Assembly: GCA_902806565.1 (NCBI GenBank)
Contig: CADCXA010000006.1
Coordinates: 248,001-312,000 of the forward strand
Direction: 5' to 3'
Source: Hypoxylon rubiginosum
Lineage: Eukaryota > Ascomycota > Sordariomycetes > Xylariales > Hypoxylaceae
DNA length: 64,000 nt
The notes below the pieces were generated by a model. The model searched no databases, was not told where the DNA came from, and worked only from the letters and a program-made list of their open reading frames with translations. Made by a program: the position numbers and the translations under genes. This document shows, in pieces, positions 1 to 9,994 of this stretch. How positions within the stretch are numbered: the first letter of the stretch is position 1; each line of letters opens with the position of its first letter.

Positions 1-1495
1 AGGTTTGGTGACCCAACTGTCTCTAGCACCTACACATGCCCCAGCGAGAAGAGTCTCATGGCGGTTCCCGGTATGTTTTAATAGAAACTTGGTGGTGTAT
101 AGGCTGTTCCGACGTTTCGACAGGAAGGTGGTTCGGCAAGAAAAACGAAATCGGGGGGACTTACTGAGTCATTACCGGCGCTCTCGGCGTTTCCGCCATT
201 TGCCGACATCTTGTAGCTTGCTGCGCAGGATACGTCAGTGTGTCTTGGATCCAGAGTGTTCGTTTGGGTAAGCGCGTAATGGATGCATCGCGTTGTGTAA
301 TGATTCAACGCAACGTGGTGGGTGTCAAATGACTGGGAGATTTTCTCCAGCCATGGTAATCACCAAGATGGAAAGAACGAGATGAAAGGTAATGATGTGA
401 TGGGGGGAAGGTAATGACTCGATAGAAGAAAGGTATTGATTTGATGGAGGAAAGGTAGTGATGTGATGGAGGGAAGGTAATGATTTGATGGATGAAAAAT
501 AACAATGGAGGAAAGGTAATGACTTGATAGAAGAAAGGTAGTAATTTGATGGAGGAAAAAATAATGATTTGTTGAAGAAAAGGTATTGATTTGATGGATG
601 AAAAATGGTGATTTGTTGGAGGAAAGGTAAAGATCTGACAGAGGAAAGGTAGTGACTTGATAACATACCGAGGATAGCGCGAGAATAGGCGAAAGGAATA
701 GATTGATATGGCTGTGGAATGGAATAGAGTAGCGAAGTGATGGTAGAAGTGGATGATGTTTGAAGGGTGCAATTAGTACGCGAGTAGCGAGAGGAAGGAT
801 GGAAAACCAAGTCAGTAGCTACGCGCGTAGCTACATACTTGACGCGAAGAGGCGATGGACAAGATGAGAGGTGATAACTTACCTGGGTACCTAGGTGGTC
901 TTCGAGTAATTTGTGGTTTGTGGTGGGAGAAGTAGAGTTGGAAGTGTGAACAATTTTGGATGGGGATAGGAAATGAAGGAATTGAAAGGGTGTGCAGCAT
1001 CGAAATATCAAAACACCAGGAAATAGAAAAGCCCCACCATCCATTTGTGATTATTCCACAACTCGGCAGGAAGGCACACGATTTAAAAAATTAAAAATTA
1101 AAAATTAAAAAATCAGTAAAAAGATTATGTAGCAGCCAGGTTCCAGGGCAGCCCAGTGACAGTTGCCGTGTCCAACACACGCACACAAAGTTGAAGAGAA
1201 AAAAATAAGTTCATTATCAGCTCTAGGATCAACAATATGAATACCGCAACACTTAGCATATTGCGTCAATCTGTACATGCTAAATATCTAGTCTAGGTAC
1301 CTAGGTAGTCCATGTGACCGGACAGTCTTAGTAAAGAACGCTCCCTACATGTACCATAGCAAACTGTCATTCCTTACAGTAACCCCCTAGCATCAAGTCA
1401 TGGCAATAGGGATATCAGGTATAACCTTTCTCAAATAGTGCAAAGCCTTGATATTTTCCTCAACGTCTTGTTATTACTCGGTTTGCAAACTATTC
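1..1495. other. Intergenic, repeat-bearing, no supported gene
   Basis: No convincing gene is visible. The open frames here have no recognisable domain, and the long minus-strand ones are produced by the 22-bp minisatellite at 384-664, which contains no stop in several frames. A short A/T tandem (ATTAAAA-like units) lies at about 1081-1112. Copies of the dispersed TACCTAGGTA-type palindrome occur at about 887-896 and 1293-1308. Confidence 0.6.
384..664. repeat. 22-bp degenerate minisatellite, about 12 copies
   Basis: The plus strand repeats a unit close to GAAAGGTARTGAYTTGATGG, followed by AG, 22 bases in all. There are about 12 imperfect copies, some with small insertions or deletions (for example around 500 and 560). 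Because 22 is not a multiple of three, the array opens all frames in turn and creates long spurious minus-strand open frames. No coding role is supported. Confidence 0.85.
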
Positions 1496-3025
1496 CTAGT
1501 GCCGGCTAGTTCCCTTTTGGCGACGTTCCCACCACAGTAACCTTCGTCCTATTCTGGCTTGTGGTCTGGCCGGCTGAGTCGGCCAGGGAAGTGCATCAGG
1601 TGCAGTAGCTATAGCAGGCTTAGCTGGCGGCGGTCCGACGTACTTGTATGTTTCCAAGTTTGGGTAAAGTGGTAGACCAGATCCTCCTTCAGATCCTCGT
1701 TCCTTGTTCGTCAATCCGTGCAATATGAATTTATCAGCACCATCTTCCTTGGATTTACGCTTTTTCTTGGTGCTCTCTCCGTAGTAATCGTCCGAGCCGC
1801 GTTCTTTAGCTTTCTCCTCGGGATAGTAGTCGTTGCGGTCATCTTCCTTAGCGCTATCCTCTTCATGGTAGTCCGAATCGTCGTCGTCATCGTCATCGCT
1901 AGGAGAATCAGAATCATCGCTGAGAGAATCATCGCTAGTAGAATCATCGCTAGGGGCGGGAGCAGGACTACGACCTCTGGGTCTACTTTCTTCGCTGTCA
2001 CTGGATCTGCTGTCGTTGCTGGAGTCGCTTTCGGCGTCGCTTTCGGCGTCGCTGTCAGTTACAGGAGCGGCATTGTTACTATCATCTCCACCAGGGGGAA
2101 TAGTGCCTTCAGCTGATTCGTCATCGGAAGCAGGTACATCGGAAGCAGGCATCTCGCCAGCAGGTACAGCGGGAGTAGGCACATCGGGAGTAGGCACATC
2201 GCTAGTAGGTACATCGGCAATAGGTTCATCGGTCGCGGGTATATCGTCAGCGGGTACATTGCCAAGAACGACGTCGCCGTCATCGCCTCCTTCAAAGAGA
2301 TTTTCGCTATGTTGCGGAGTAACATTTCCGCTAGGTGCTTGGCTGGATCCAACCGGGAAAAGGACTTCCAACCCCGGGCCTGCATATAGTACTGTCGCCA
2401 CAGTAGGATTGGTGTTTGTGAATGGGGGCTTAGGATCATTTGATGTCGGCGTAGGGTCTTCTAATTTGACACGCTTATTATCCTCAGTCTCGTCGGGATC
2501 CTCGTCTCGGGGCCGCTTAGTCCCTTGGTTGGTACCATCGCTCTCATCAAAGAGGCTACTTGCCCAGTCATCCCCGTCCTTAACGATTTCGGTCTCCTCG
2601 GCCTCCCATTCAGGCAGCTTCTGCACATCCTCGTCTATATAGCCCAAACTTTGACGCATTTCATCGAGGTCGTCTACCAAGCGTTCATGCGTAAAATTAA
2701 CCTGGCTAAGTGGAGGGCCGATTCCGCGGTCTGTTAACTCATCCAGCTGAGTTAAGCCAACCATTATAGGTGGGATATGGGCGATCGCTGGTAGCGCTTC
2801 CTCTAGTTTGTCGCAGTCGCGAAGCAAGTCCCGTATGCTGGCAGATAGGACTTCAACCGCATCTCCCATTGGCGCTTTAACTTTACCCAGCTCCCGCCAA
2901 AGATCGTGCGTAGCATGCCGTATAGAGTGGACTAGAGCGTCGGCTGCGTCGATATCCTGCTGCTTTTGCCGTTGTTGGTCCTCCAGGGACATGTTATCGA
3001 ACTCCGTGGAATCGAGAGGAGCCAT
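1496..3025 (-). CDS. Acidic Ser/Asp-rich hypothetical protein
   Basis: This is a single exon of 509 codons with a clear ATG at 3023-3025. I recognise no catalytic domain. Residues 1 to about 150 look helical and could form a coiled coil. The centre (about 255-302) is built from VPxSD/VPTPD pentapeptides encoded by a 15-bp tandem repeat. A long Asp/Ser/Glu-rich stretch follows, including a run of seven aspartates, and then a basic KKKRKSK segment that could be a nuclear localisation signal. The C-terminus is Pro-rich. Composition suggests a nuclear, largely disordered protein, but that is inference. The continuous 1.5 kb frame makes a real gene likely. Overlapping plus-strand frames are shadows of it. 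Confidence 0.65.
   Translation of the reverse strand: MAPLDSTEFDNMSLEDQQRQKQQDIDAADALVHSIRHATHDLWRELGKVKAPMGDAVEVLSASIRDLLRDCDKLEEALPAIAHIPPIMVGLTQLDELTDRGIGPPLSQVNFTHERLVDDLDEMRQSLGYIDEDVQKLPEWEAEETEIVKDGDDWASSLFDESDGTNQGTKRPRDEDPDETEDNKRVKLEDPTPTSNDPKPPFTNTNPTVATVLYAGPGLEVLFPVGSSQAPSGNVTPQHSENLFEGGDDGDVVLGNVPADDIPATDEPIADVPTSDVPTPDVPTPAVPAGEMPASDVPASDDESAEGTIPPGGDDSNNAAPVTDSDAESDAESDSSNDSRSSDSEESRPRGRSPAPAPSDDSTSDDSLSDDSDSPSDDDDDDDSDYHEEDSAKEDDRNDYYPEEKAKERGSDDYYGESTKKKRKSKEDGADKFILHGLTNKERGSEGGSGLPLYPNLETYKYVGPPPAKPAIATAPDALPWPTQPARPQARIGRRLLWWERRQKGTSRH
2122..2265. repeat. 15-bp coding minisatellite
   Basis: About nine imperfect 15-bp units, on the plus strand close to GGTACATCGGAAGCA, lie inside the acidic-protein gene. 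The unit length keeps the frame and produces the VPxxD pentapeptide repeats. Confidence 0.8.
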
Positions 3026-4025
3026 GCTTGCAGCTTGTCAGCAAGTCGGCGTGGAATGTATAATGATCCTTTCTTTAGAAGATTCGGTTGGTTTGAGTGG
3101 AAGCGTAGGTGGTAGGTAGGTGGTTGATGAGATCGGGGTGTTTATAGTGTCGCGGTGCATACGTGGTACGGGAGAAGACCATGCAGAATTTAAATCCGTC
3201 AAAGGATATAAACACAGAACAGTCGCTTACGTTCTTAGAAATCTTATAACCGGGTGAACAAGTCCATTTCATACCCAACAACGGAACAAAGAATCGCAAC
3301 GTTTCCGGGCAACGCCTACTAAGAATAAAGGCCTATGCTTCCAAGGACGTATGGCAACCATTTGACAAGGATTATTTAACGGGATACGCACCTACATAAG
3401 TACCTAGAGAGGTAAACAATCAATACAGAAACAATTGTTTTGATTGTAGTTCGAAAGAGTTGCTACTAAAGGGGGAAGAGTGGGAGGCAAACTGCCACTG
3501 CATAGTATGTCGTCTTGACAAATATATCTCATAAAGATCTCAATCATTCAATCAATCCTTTAGTACAAGATCCTTTCGGGTTCAATCTGGAGTTGGCGAC
3601 GGCGTCAGGAAATGTAGCCACGACCGCAATGAGAACTTGAAGAATAAAGGACAACGTAATCTTCAGCGCCATTTATAGATATTAATTCGATTGATAGGCA
3701 CATCTAACAGGAAGTATTATTTCTCCAAACCCTCTCCCCCATTATCACGCCCATTTTGTAAAATATCCTCTTAGCTAATAACCCGATGAGAAGGGCCAGT
3801 CACTGGTGCAGGGCGTCAACGAATGATATACCGGAGAATATGGCGGTCCCAAGAACAATGTAGGCCAAAAACATGATAGTACCATAGCAATCAGAGACAT
3901 CCTCTTTCTGGCTGATCGGTTAGACTTAGGGAATGCTAAAACAATTTGCTAAGAGTGCCAAAGAATAGGCAGGTATGTATTGTCTTTAGCGCCGAGTTAG
4001 CACGACAATTTGCAAACTTATTCAA
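3026..4025. other. Intergenic upstream region
   Basis: This lies between the start of the acidic-protein gene and tRNA-Ala. No domain-bearing open frame was seen. The first few hundred bases presumably carry the promoter of the minus-strand gene. No clear regulatory motif was identified. Confidence 0.5.
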
Positions 4026-4111
4026 GGGCGTGTAACTCAGTGGTAGAGTGCTCGCTTCGCATCTCTGTCGGTGCATGCGAGAAGTCCAGGGTTCAACTCC
4101 CTGCTCGTCCA
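4026..4111 (+). tRNA. tRNA-Ala (anticodon CGC), split by a 14-nt intron
   Basis: The acceptor stem GGGCGTG pairs with CTCGTCC (4104-4110), and the discriminator A is at 4111. The D arm is ACTC..GAGT. The anticodon stem CTCGC (4051-4055) pairs with GCGAG (4077-4081). The loop TTCGCAT is interrupted after position 37 by an intron at 4062-4075, the canonical nuclear tRNA intron site. The anticodon CGC is at 4058-4060. The T arm is CAGGG TTCAACT CCCTG. A run of T at about 4122-4131 fits a Pol III terminator. The U-U pair in the acceptor stem is slightly unusual. Confidence 0.93.
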
Positions 4112-5851
4112 TACTATCTAGATTTTTTTTTCTAGATCCCCTTTTTTTAAATCACGTAGGTAACCGACATTTTCTAATGCTTCTATATGTGGATCCTTCG
4201 ACTCTCACCAACGCTGCCTAAACTAAACCGAGCACCAAAAAGCGGGGCGGTTGGAAGAGGGTACGTTATAGTACCGGAAAAGGTGAAACATAAAGAACAA
4301 AGGAAGGAGGCGGATACAAATCAGGCCGTAGCTATTATTCCCATATTGGAGCTCTAAGTATGTAGGTGAGTGTAGGTATAGGTAGCTAAGAAACTTGAAA
4401 GTGGTGGTAGTATATTACCTTGCGACCTAAGCTTTTCGCTGGTCCGAATCAGCCCCTTTCTCGTAGAACCGCGTATCTGTGGTAGTACTGCCGAAGGTAA
4501 TAGGCCGAACAAGTCGATGTTGACTTGAAGTTATGCCGCTCTCGCTTCGGTATTCTTTGCGAGACCTAGCCAGCTTACCGCCACCGCCACCCCTCTCGCT
4601 AATCAGTGCGAAGCACCAGGCCTTGACGTGCATCGCAGGGCGTTCCTCATTGACCTACTCCCTAACGCAGTATACTCCCCGAACGTTCGCAGAATCTGGG
4701 CATAGAGAGAAGCACCGGTGTCAGGTAGGAGAAGGAATTTGAAGAAATAACCGCACTTCCAAGCTTGAGCACGCGGCGAGCCATTCCCGTATACGGGCTG
4801 CCCGGTTTAGGCCTGCTCGAGATATAGAGCTCAGATCTGCCCCTCGAGACGATGCCGCTCATATGACGGCGATCCAGCGAGAAACAAGTTACTATACTAG
4901 TTCCTGGACGCGGTTATCTAGTGCCTAGGGCACCGCCGTGCGACGCGCGTCTTATAAACCGGCAGCATCTTGGGCACCTCCGTGCTCAGCTCATGCCTGT
5001 CATTCAAATCTAGACAGGTGGTGCCGGCCTGGGCCGTCGTAACCAGTCTTCTATCGCGCAATGGAAATAGCGCACCTTCTAGGTTCTCCGTTACGAATAA
5101 GGGGTAGCCATTAAGCAAGGTTTGTTTTGATGCATCGGCCTTTCATGCGTAGGAGATGGCATTATTTCCCAGGCTATTACCATAAGAATTATATATGAGG
5201 CAATAGATTGGCTCTCTAGAAAGGACGTTGGCTGGTTAGATTCGAAGTAATCTAATCTCATTGCGAGCGGGATCTGGAGGTTTGTAATGGAAGTTGGATA
5301 CCCGTGTCATTGCTGCGGATGGGTTGGGGTAGCAGATGAAAATAAAAATTATTTATTACCTATTCCATATGAGGAGAATTGCTGAGCGGAGGGAATATGG
5401 TGGAGTTATATCGCATATGACCCGCGACGTAAATATGATGTGCTTGTTGCCCATATGGTAGTTCGTAACGTCATCATCGCGAAAAGGGGCTTGCTAATCG
5501 AGATCGCTTACGGGAGTCGATTTTCGGTGAGTTTAATTTTAAATGGAATTTTCACCGCTCAATGGTCTGCCGTGTAAGTGGTCACGCAAGCTGACTTGTG
5601 AGCAACTCTTGAGCAAGTAAAATGCAATTGGGAAGCCCCATGATTTATGTGGCTTCGTGGTCTGACAGATCTGCTAAACTTCAGATCTCAGTGTGGTTAC
5701 ACAGAAGTTGGAAGAGAAAGACCAGAAGACAAGATGGATCAAATTAAATAAATAAACAATGAAATATTTATGAAAATATCAACGGGTGTCTTACTGAGTA
5801 CATTCCACCATCTCATCATCAAGTAGGGAGTCGAGTTCGAATTGAGTTAGC
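4112..5851. other. Intergenic, no supported gene
   Basis: After the T-run that probably ends tRNA-Ala transcription, 1.7 kb holds only short open frames in both strands. The minus frame at 4918-5118 is uninterrupted but shows no recognisable family. I see no repeat array or RNA gene. Confidence 0.45.
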
Positions 5852-7670
5852 ATGGCTTCTTCACCATCTATGGAGTTTCTCGAGTCTCTTTGGTGTGCTC
5901 CTACAGATCAATTACGCTGTTGTCGGTATCAACAAGCAATCAAACCCTAAGATACCCTTGCCCGCACCTTTACCTTCCGCCGCCAGTTTGACCGTGACGA
6001 TAGAACGTACGATCCTTCTGCCATTGTGGTTTCGGAAGTGCCCAGGCGAATCCAAATCCGCAACAGGCATCTAAGCTACCTATTCGAGGCGACTACGAAT
6101 ATAGACGAGGTGGCGCACGTCGTCCGCGAAGTGCCAGCTCGGATCGCTAGTGGCCTCGAGCAGGAATTTCCGAAAAACGTCGAAGTGTGGCACGACTACA
6201 TCAGCGTGCCGCAGTGGGCGGCCGGCAAGAAGGACATAATCCGGGAGATCCCGAGAATCTTGTACCATGCCGAGAACACGATAGCGTACCTCTCCGACAT
6301 CGACAGCAGCGAAGTCCGGACTATGCGCCAAGAGCGACGCCGCGCGGATCGCGCCCGGGCTATCAACACGATGTGCAATGCGAGATGGTTCAGCCGAGTC
6401 TGGACGGCCATAGAGTTCATAGAAAGCAAGAAGGCTCCGAGCCATGTTCCGAGACTTCACGCTGATGCGAGAGCTAGACCCTAGGTACGACTTCTTCGTG
6501 GAGATGACCGACGCGTGGTCGAGCGAGCTGGGAGAAGTCGGAGAACGCGTTCGAGCTTGGGAAGACGACAAACCCTAACCTCGTAACCTGGATGTAGTCC
6601 GGTATGTGAGACGCCACGGCTTGCCGGAGACATTCGCGATTGCGTTCGAGCTCCTTGAGAAGTGCTGCGTGACTGTCAGGCTCGATTTCTTCTACGCGTT
6701 CCTCGGCGTCTTGTCCCCGGACGTGCCCTACCTATGCCTCAGCTCGGCTCCGACAGCGACGAGAAAGTCCACAAGGCCCTATTGCAGATAGCGAGAAGTT
6801 GCATTGAGAATAACGACTACATCCCATCGTTTATGATTCCTCGGTCAGCATAAGTCCAAGGAAGTGTACCCACCGACCCCAAAATGATCGGGTACCAGAG
6901 CCTACATTCCTTCAGCATGGGACGCATCACGAAGGATGCTCCAAGGGGTAATGTCGGGGTACAGGGCAGATGTCCGGTCCTCAAGGCCGAAAATCTCGGT
7001 TCGGTCAAAGCGGTCAAGGCCTTTACGTGGGGCTTTACTCCTGTGGAATGGTTCTCGCAGATTGCCGAGCTCCTCTTTAGCATCACGGGCTCCGACGTCG
7101 ACACGTTTGTCAACACGTTGGCCGTACGACTGTACTCGCTAGATCGCGATAAGGTAATAGAGCATCTCTCGCACGGCACTAGAATGATATATCTCAGAGA
7201 CAGACTGGCTGCTCTTCACCGTGAATACGAGCCCGCGACGAGACAGCACATCATTGATTGGATAGCCGAGAGCTTGTGCCTCTCGAACATGGGCATCTTC
7301 AATCCGATGACCAGAGAAGTATTTCTGATTGGTTTCCTTAGGGCGCATAGTAGGTCATTGCAACCCGCCGATTCTAGTTACCGTTGAATGTCCGCGGTGC
7401 CATGAGCTGTTCGTCCTTCGCGTTGGGCTGTTCAAGCTGCCTTCCGATGTCATGGGGTCTGTCGCATACCGCGTCCCTGGCCTTCAGTACGCCTTCACCC
7501 ACGAGGGGGGAGCGGGGTGGCTAGTAAGGGACGGCCAAAGAGTTGGGCGTTTCGTTTGGGGCACCCCTACGTGTGAATGCCTAAAACTCGAAGAGGTCGC
7601 GATTCAGCTTAGCGATCTCCCGCTGCCAAAGCCGAACGAGTATAAGTATGGGTTCGATCCACAGCCGTAG
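5852..7670 (+). pseudogene. HET-domain protein, disabled
   Basis: From the ATG at 5852 the frame hits TAA at 5948-5950. It then continues in the same frame to 6484 with HET-like motifs: WHDYISVPQW, a spaced HAENTIAYLSD, and NARWFSRVWTAIEFI. A frameshift near 6440 moves the coding sense to the frame reading MFRDFTLMREL, which stops near 6575. Another shift near 6740 joins VPYLCL to the frame reading SDSDEKVHKALLQIARSC. A TAA follows in frame at about 6851. The next segment (6884-7387) is joined by a further shift near 7365 to a frame with a CPRCHE motif ending at 7670. Several independent lesions make this a pseudogene. HET proteins act in allorecognition and programmed cell death. An undetected intron could explain one break but not all of them. 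Confidence 0.8.
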
Positions 7671-7767
7671 GTTTCTATTTCATTATCGTAAAGACGAATG
7701 CTTCTGGTTCAAGTTTGGTGGACCGTTTGGACGAAAGGGTGTTCTTTTCGATAATTTTGAAGTACGT

Positions 7768-8818
7768 TCATATTGAAGATGCCGTATCATCAGTTTTCCA
7801 ACACTCAACCCATTCATCAAGTCTCTCTTCTAAGGCGTATATCGTAGCTGGGTCTATCTCCACCGCCCAGTTGCCCTTAATTGTAATCATGCGTTTGATA
7901 TCGTCTTGAAGTACAAGCAGTTCACGAAGCGCTTGTCTCGAAGTCCCTATAATTCCACTTGATGAGCATTGGTTTAAAGATTGGGGGGTTTCTCTCATCA
8001 CAGGAGCAGTTAGATGGCTTACCTTTCCCGTTCCCGTCAAATTCACCTTGACTGTTTACCGTCCTTCTCATTTTATCAAGCGTCTTCACCAAATCTGAAA
8101 GGTCGGTTCCAGCTGGGGGCTCCGACGACGAAACGCCAATTCTTGATTTTCGCTTCATGCCAACTATTCGGAAGATCTTAGGGATTGCCTTTGACATGGA
8201 TGAAGTGTTTTTGGGATATTGAGCCTCGATCGATTGAATCCACGCCTTTAGAGAATCGTCGATGGCCCACAGTGCCTCCGTAGTCAATGAGGTTGACTTC
8301 ATAGAGATCTGCGAGCCCATTGATCTCCCCGACGGGAGTGTGAATATAGACGCAGCTCGATCATCTTCGGCATCGCCATCCTGCTTTTCTCCTAGTGATA
8401 GGTCGTTGTAAACCTCCCAGTCATTTGGGACGACGGTCTCCTTTTGCATGCCATGTGTAACATAATCCCGAACGGCCTGTTCAATATTCCATATTGCCTC
8501 TACCTTGATTTGATCCTGTTTTAACAGTTTGTGAATTGCCGTCAACTTGGTGAGGTGCCAATTGTGCAACATAATAATGTCCTTGAGGATGGCCGCACGA
8601 TCCGCGGCTTGGATTGACTTGCGTTCTTTTCTCAAGCTTTCCCTTTGGGTTTCTAGTTTTGAAATCATGTTGGTGAGGAATGTATCAGCTGCCACTTTTG
8701 CTTTCTGTCTCAAACTCAGCGCGAGAGGGCCATGGAATGGCTCCGTCGACGTGCTATCTATGGCTATCGTCGGGGCTCTCGCTTGGCGGGGGTTTGACGG
8801 TGACGTCGTCGAAGACAT
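7768..8818 (-). CDS. Hypothetical two-exon protein
   Basis: The exons are 8818-8023 and 7946-7768 (minus strand). The 76-nt intron at 7947-8022 starts GTAAGC and ends TATAG. The splice joins codons for DGNGK and GTSRQ without changing frame and yields 324 residues. The ATG chosen (8816-8818) is the first one in frame; the open frame extends six codons upstream without an ATG. The protein is predicted mostly helical, with a Lys/Arg/Glu-rich segment at about residues 40-70 and no membrane helix. I recognise no family. It sits between a HET pseudogene and a DUF6594 gene, transcribed divergently from the latter with about 350 bp between the two starts. Confidence 0.65.
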
Positions 8819-9167
8819 CGTCGTGGCTTTTTCCAATAAAAGTGGTATGCAACCTCGAGACGATGCGATTTCTAACTAGCTATTTCAATAAACTAGGGCT
8901 GAAAGGGGCGAGATTATATATAATACGCGAAGCTGACTTGAGTGTAGCATGGCATGGCAGTGCTATGCAACCTCGATAACGAAAGTGTGCATGCTGAGGC
9001 TGTGCACTATTAATAGCGAATGGGGGCCCATGTGTAGAGGCCTCCCCTGGGGGTTAAGATCACCACACCTCCCGATTTCACCTCCCGAGCCGTACTAAAC
9101 AGGGCAATTAATAAAATCACTTCCCAGCTTCATTACCTAGGTAGCTACTCGGTCCGTTGGGTTCAGC
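8819..9167. promoter_or_regulatory. Divergent intergenic region
   Basis: About 350 bp separate the minus-strand orphan gene from the plus-strand DUF6594 gene, so this is probably a shared bidirectional promoter. It contains the palindrome TACCTAGGTA at 9134-9143, just upstream of the DUF6594 start. It also contains a short direct repeat, TATGCAACCTCGA, at about 8847 and 8964. Confidence 0.45.
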
Positions 9168-9990
9168 ATGATGTCCGATCCAGATGGGAGAGATCTCGTC
9201 TCGTACGTCAAACGGTCATTGGAGGAGGAAGAAGAGTTTCATTTTCTTCGGTTTGAATTCTTACAGCGACTTAATATAGCGCAGTTGGAAGTGAAATTGG
9301 CCCGAATGAAAAGTCGCATTCAAAAAGAACAGACCATTCACTCTAGCGAAAGCGAGCTGCTGCAGAAAACTCTCCAAGATTATGGTAGGGAGCTTGAACT
9401 GTCTCACATCACGTAATCAAAAGGGTAGCATCGGCGACTAATCTTGCACAGCGACGGCCATTCGGGATTATCGGTTCTTAAAGGGGCAGAAGAATCTCAA
9501 AAAGACTGAGGTTCGAGATAGAAAGCTTCTCCTCGAACGATTCTTCCAGTCAGAGGAAGACTTCAACGACCCCTTCTCGTCGCATTATGCCTACTTTCAA
9601 GACGCGGAAGCGAGGATTGACCCTCTTCGCGACGCCTTCATGAAACAGCTCCCGTCGCGATTGACGTGGTCACACGAAGAGCGGCGCCAGAGGAAGAGGG
9701 AGTACATGGATGGAAAGCCGCCAAAGGAGGTCTCCACGTTAATCGACCACTGCGTACGTTTCTTCGTTGCAATCACCGGCGGTTTATTCCTCGTCGTGCC
9801 CATGCTCGTCATGACGATCCGACCTTCACCGGAAAAAAGCCTGATCACTGTTTCCACATTCGTCCTGCTTTTTGCTTTGATCCTCGCCTTCGCAGTCAAG
9901 GTTTCGAATATCGAGACGCTCATTTCTACCGCGACATATGCTGCCGTACTAGTCGTGTTCGTAGGCACAAGTACTGGGAATAATTCATAG
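9168..9990 (+). CDS. DUF6594 family membrane protein
   Basis: The exons are 9168-9384 and 9452-9990. The 67-nt intron (9385-9451, GTAGGG...CACAG with a GACTAAT branch point) joins LQDY to ATAIRDYRFL. The product has 251 residues. The N-terminal two thirds are helical and charged, as is usual in DUF6594. The C-terminus has three membrane segments, at about residues 176-195, 203-222 and 230-247. The KSLITVSTFVLLFAL and TATYAAVLVVFVGTS signatures are diagnostic of the family. Function is unknown; DUF6594 genes are abundant in Pezizomycotina. The protein is probably membrane-embedded with a cytosolic coiled coil. A second ATG follows the first directly. Confidence 0.88.
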
Positions 9991-9994
9991 CTTC

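Noticed and set aside
325..1044. 239-codon minus-strand open frame
   Set aside because: Its length comes from the 22-bp minisatellite, the protein is low-complexity, and other frames through the array are equally open.
2016..2642. 208-codon plus-strand frame
   Set aside because: It is antisense to the acidic-protein gene and mirrors its repeats.
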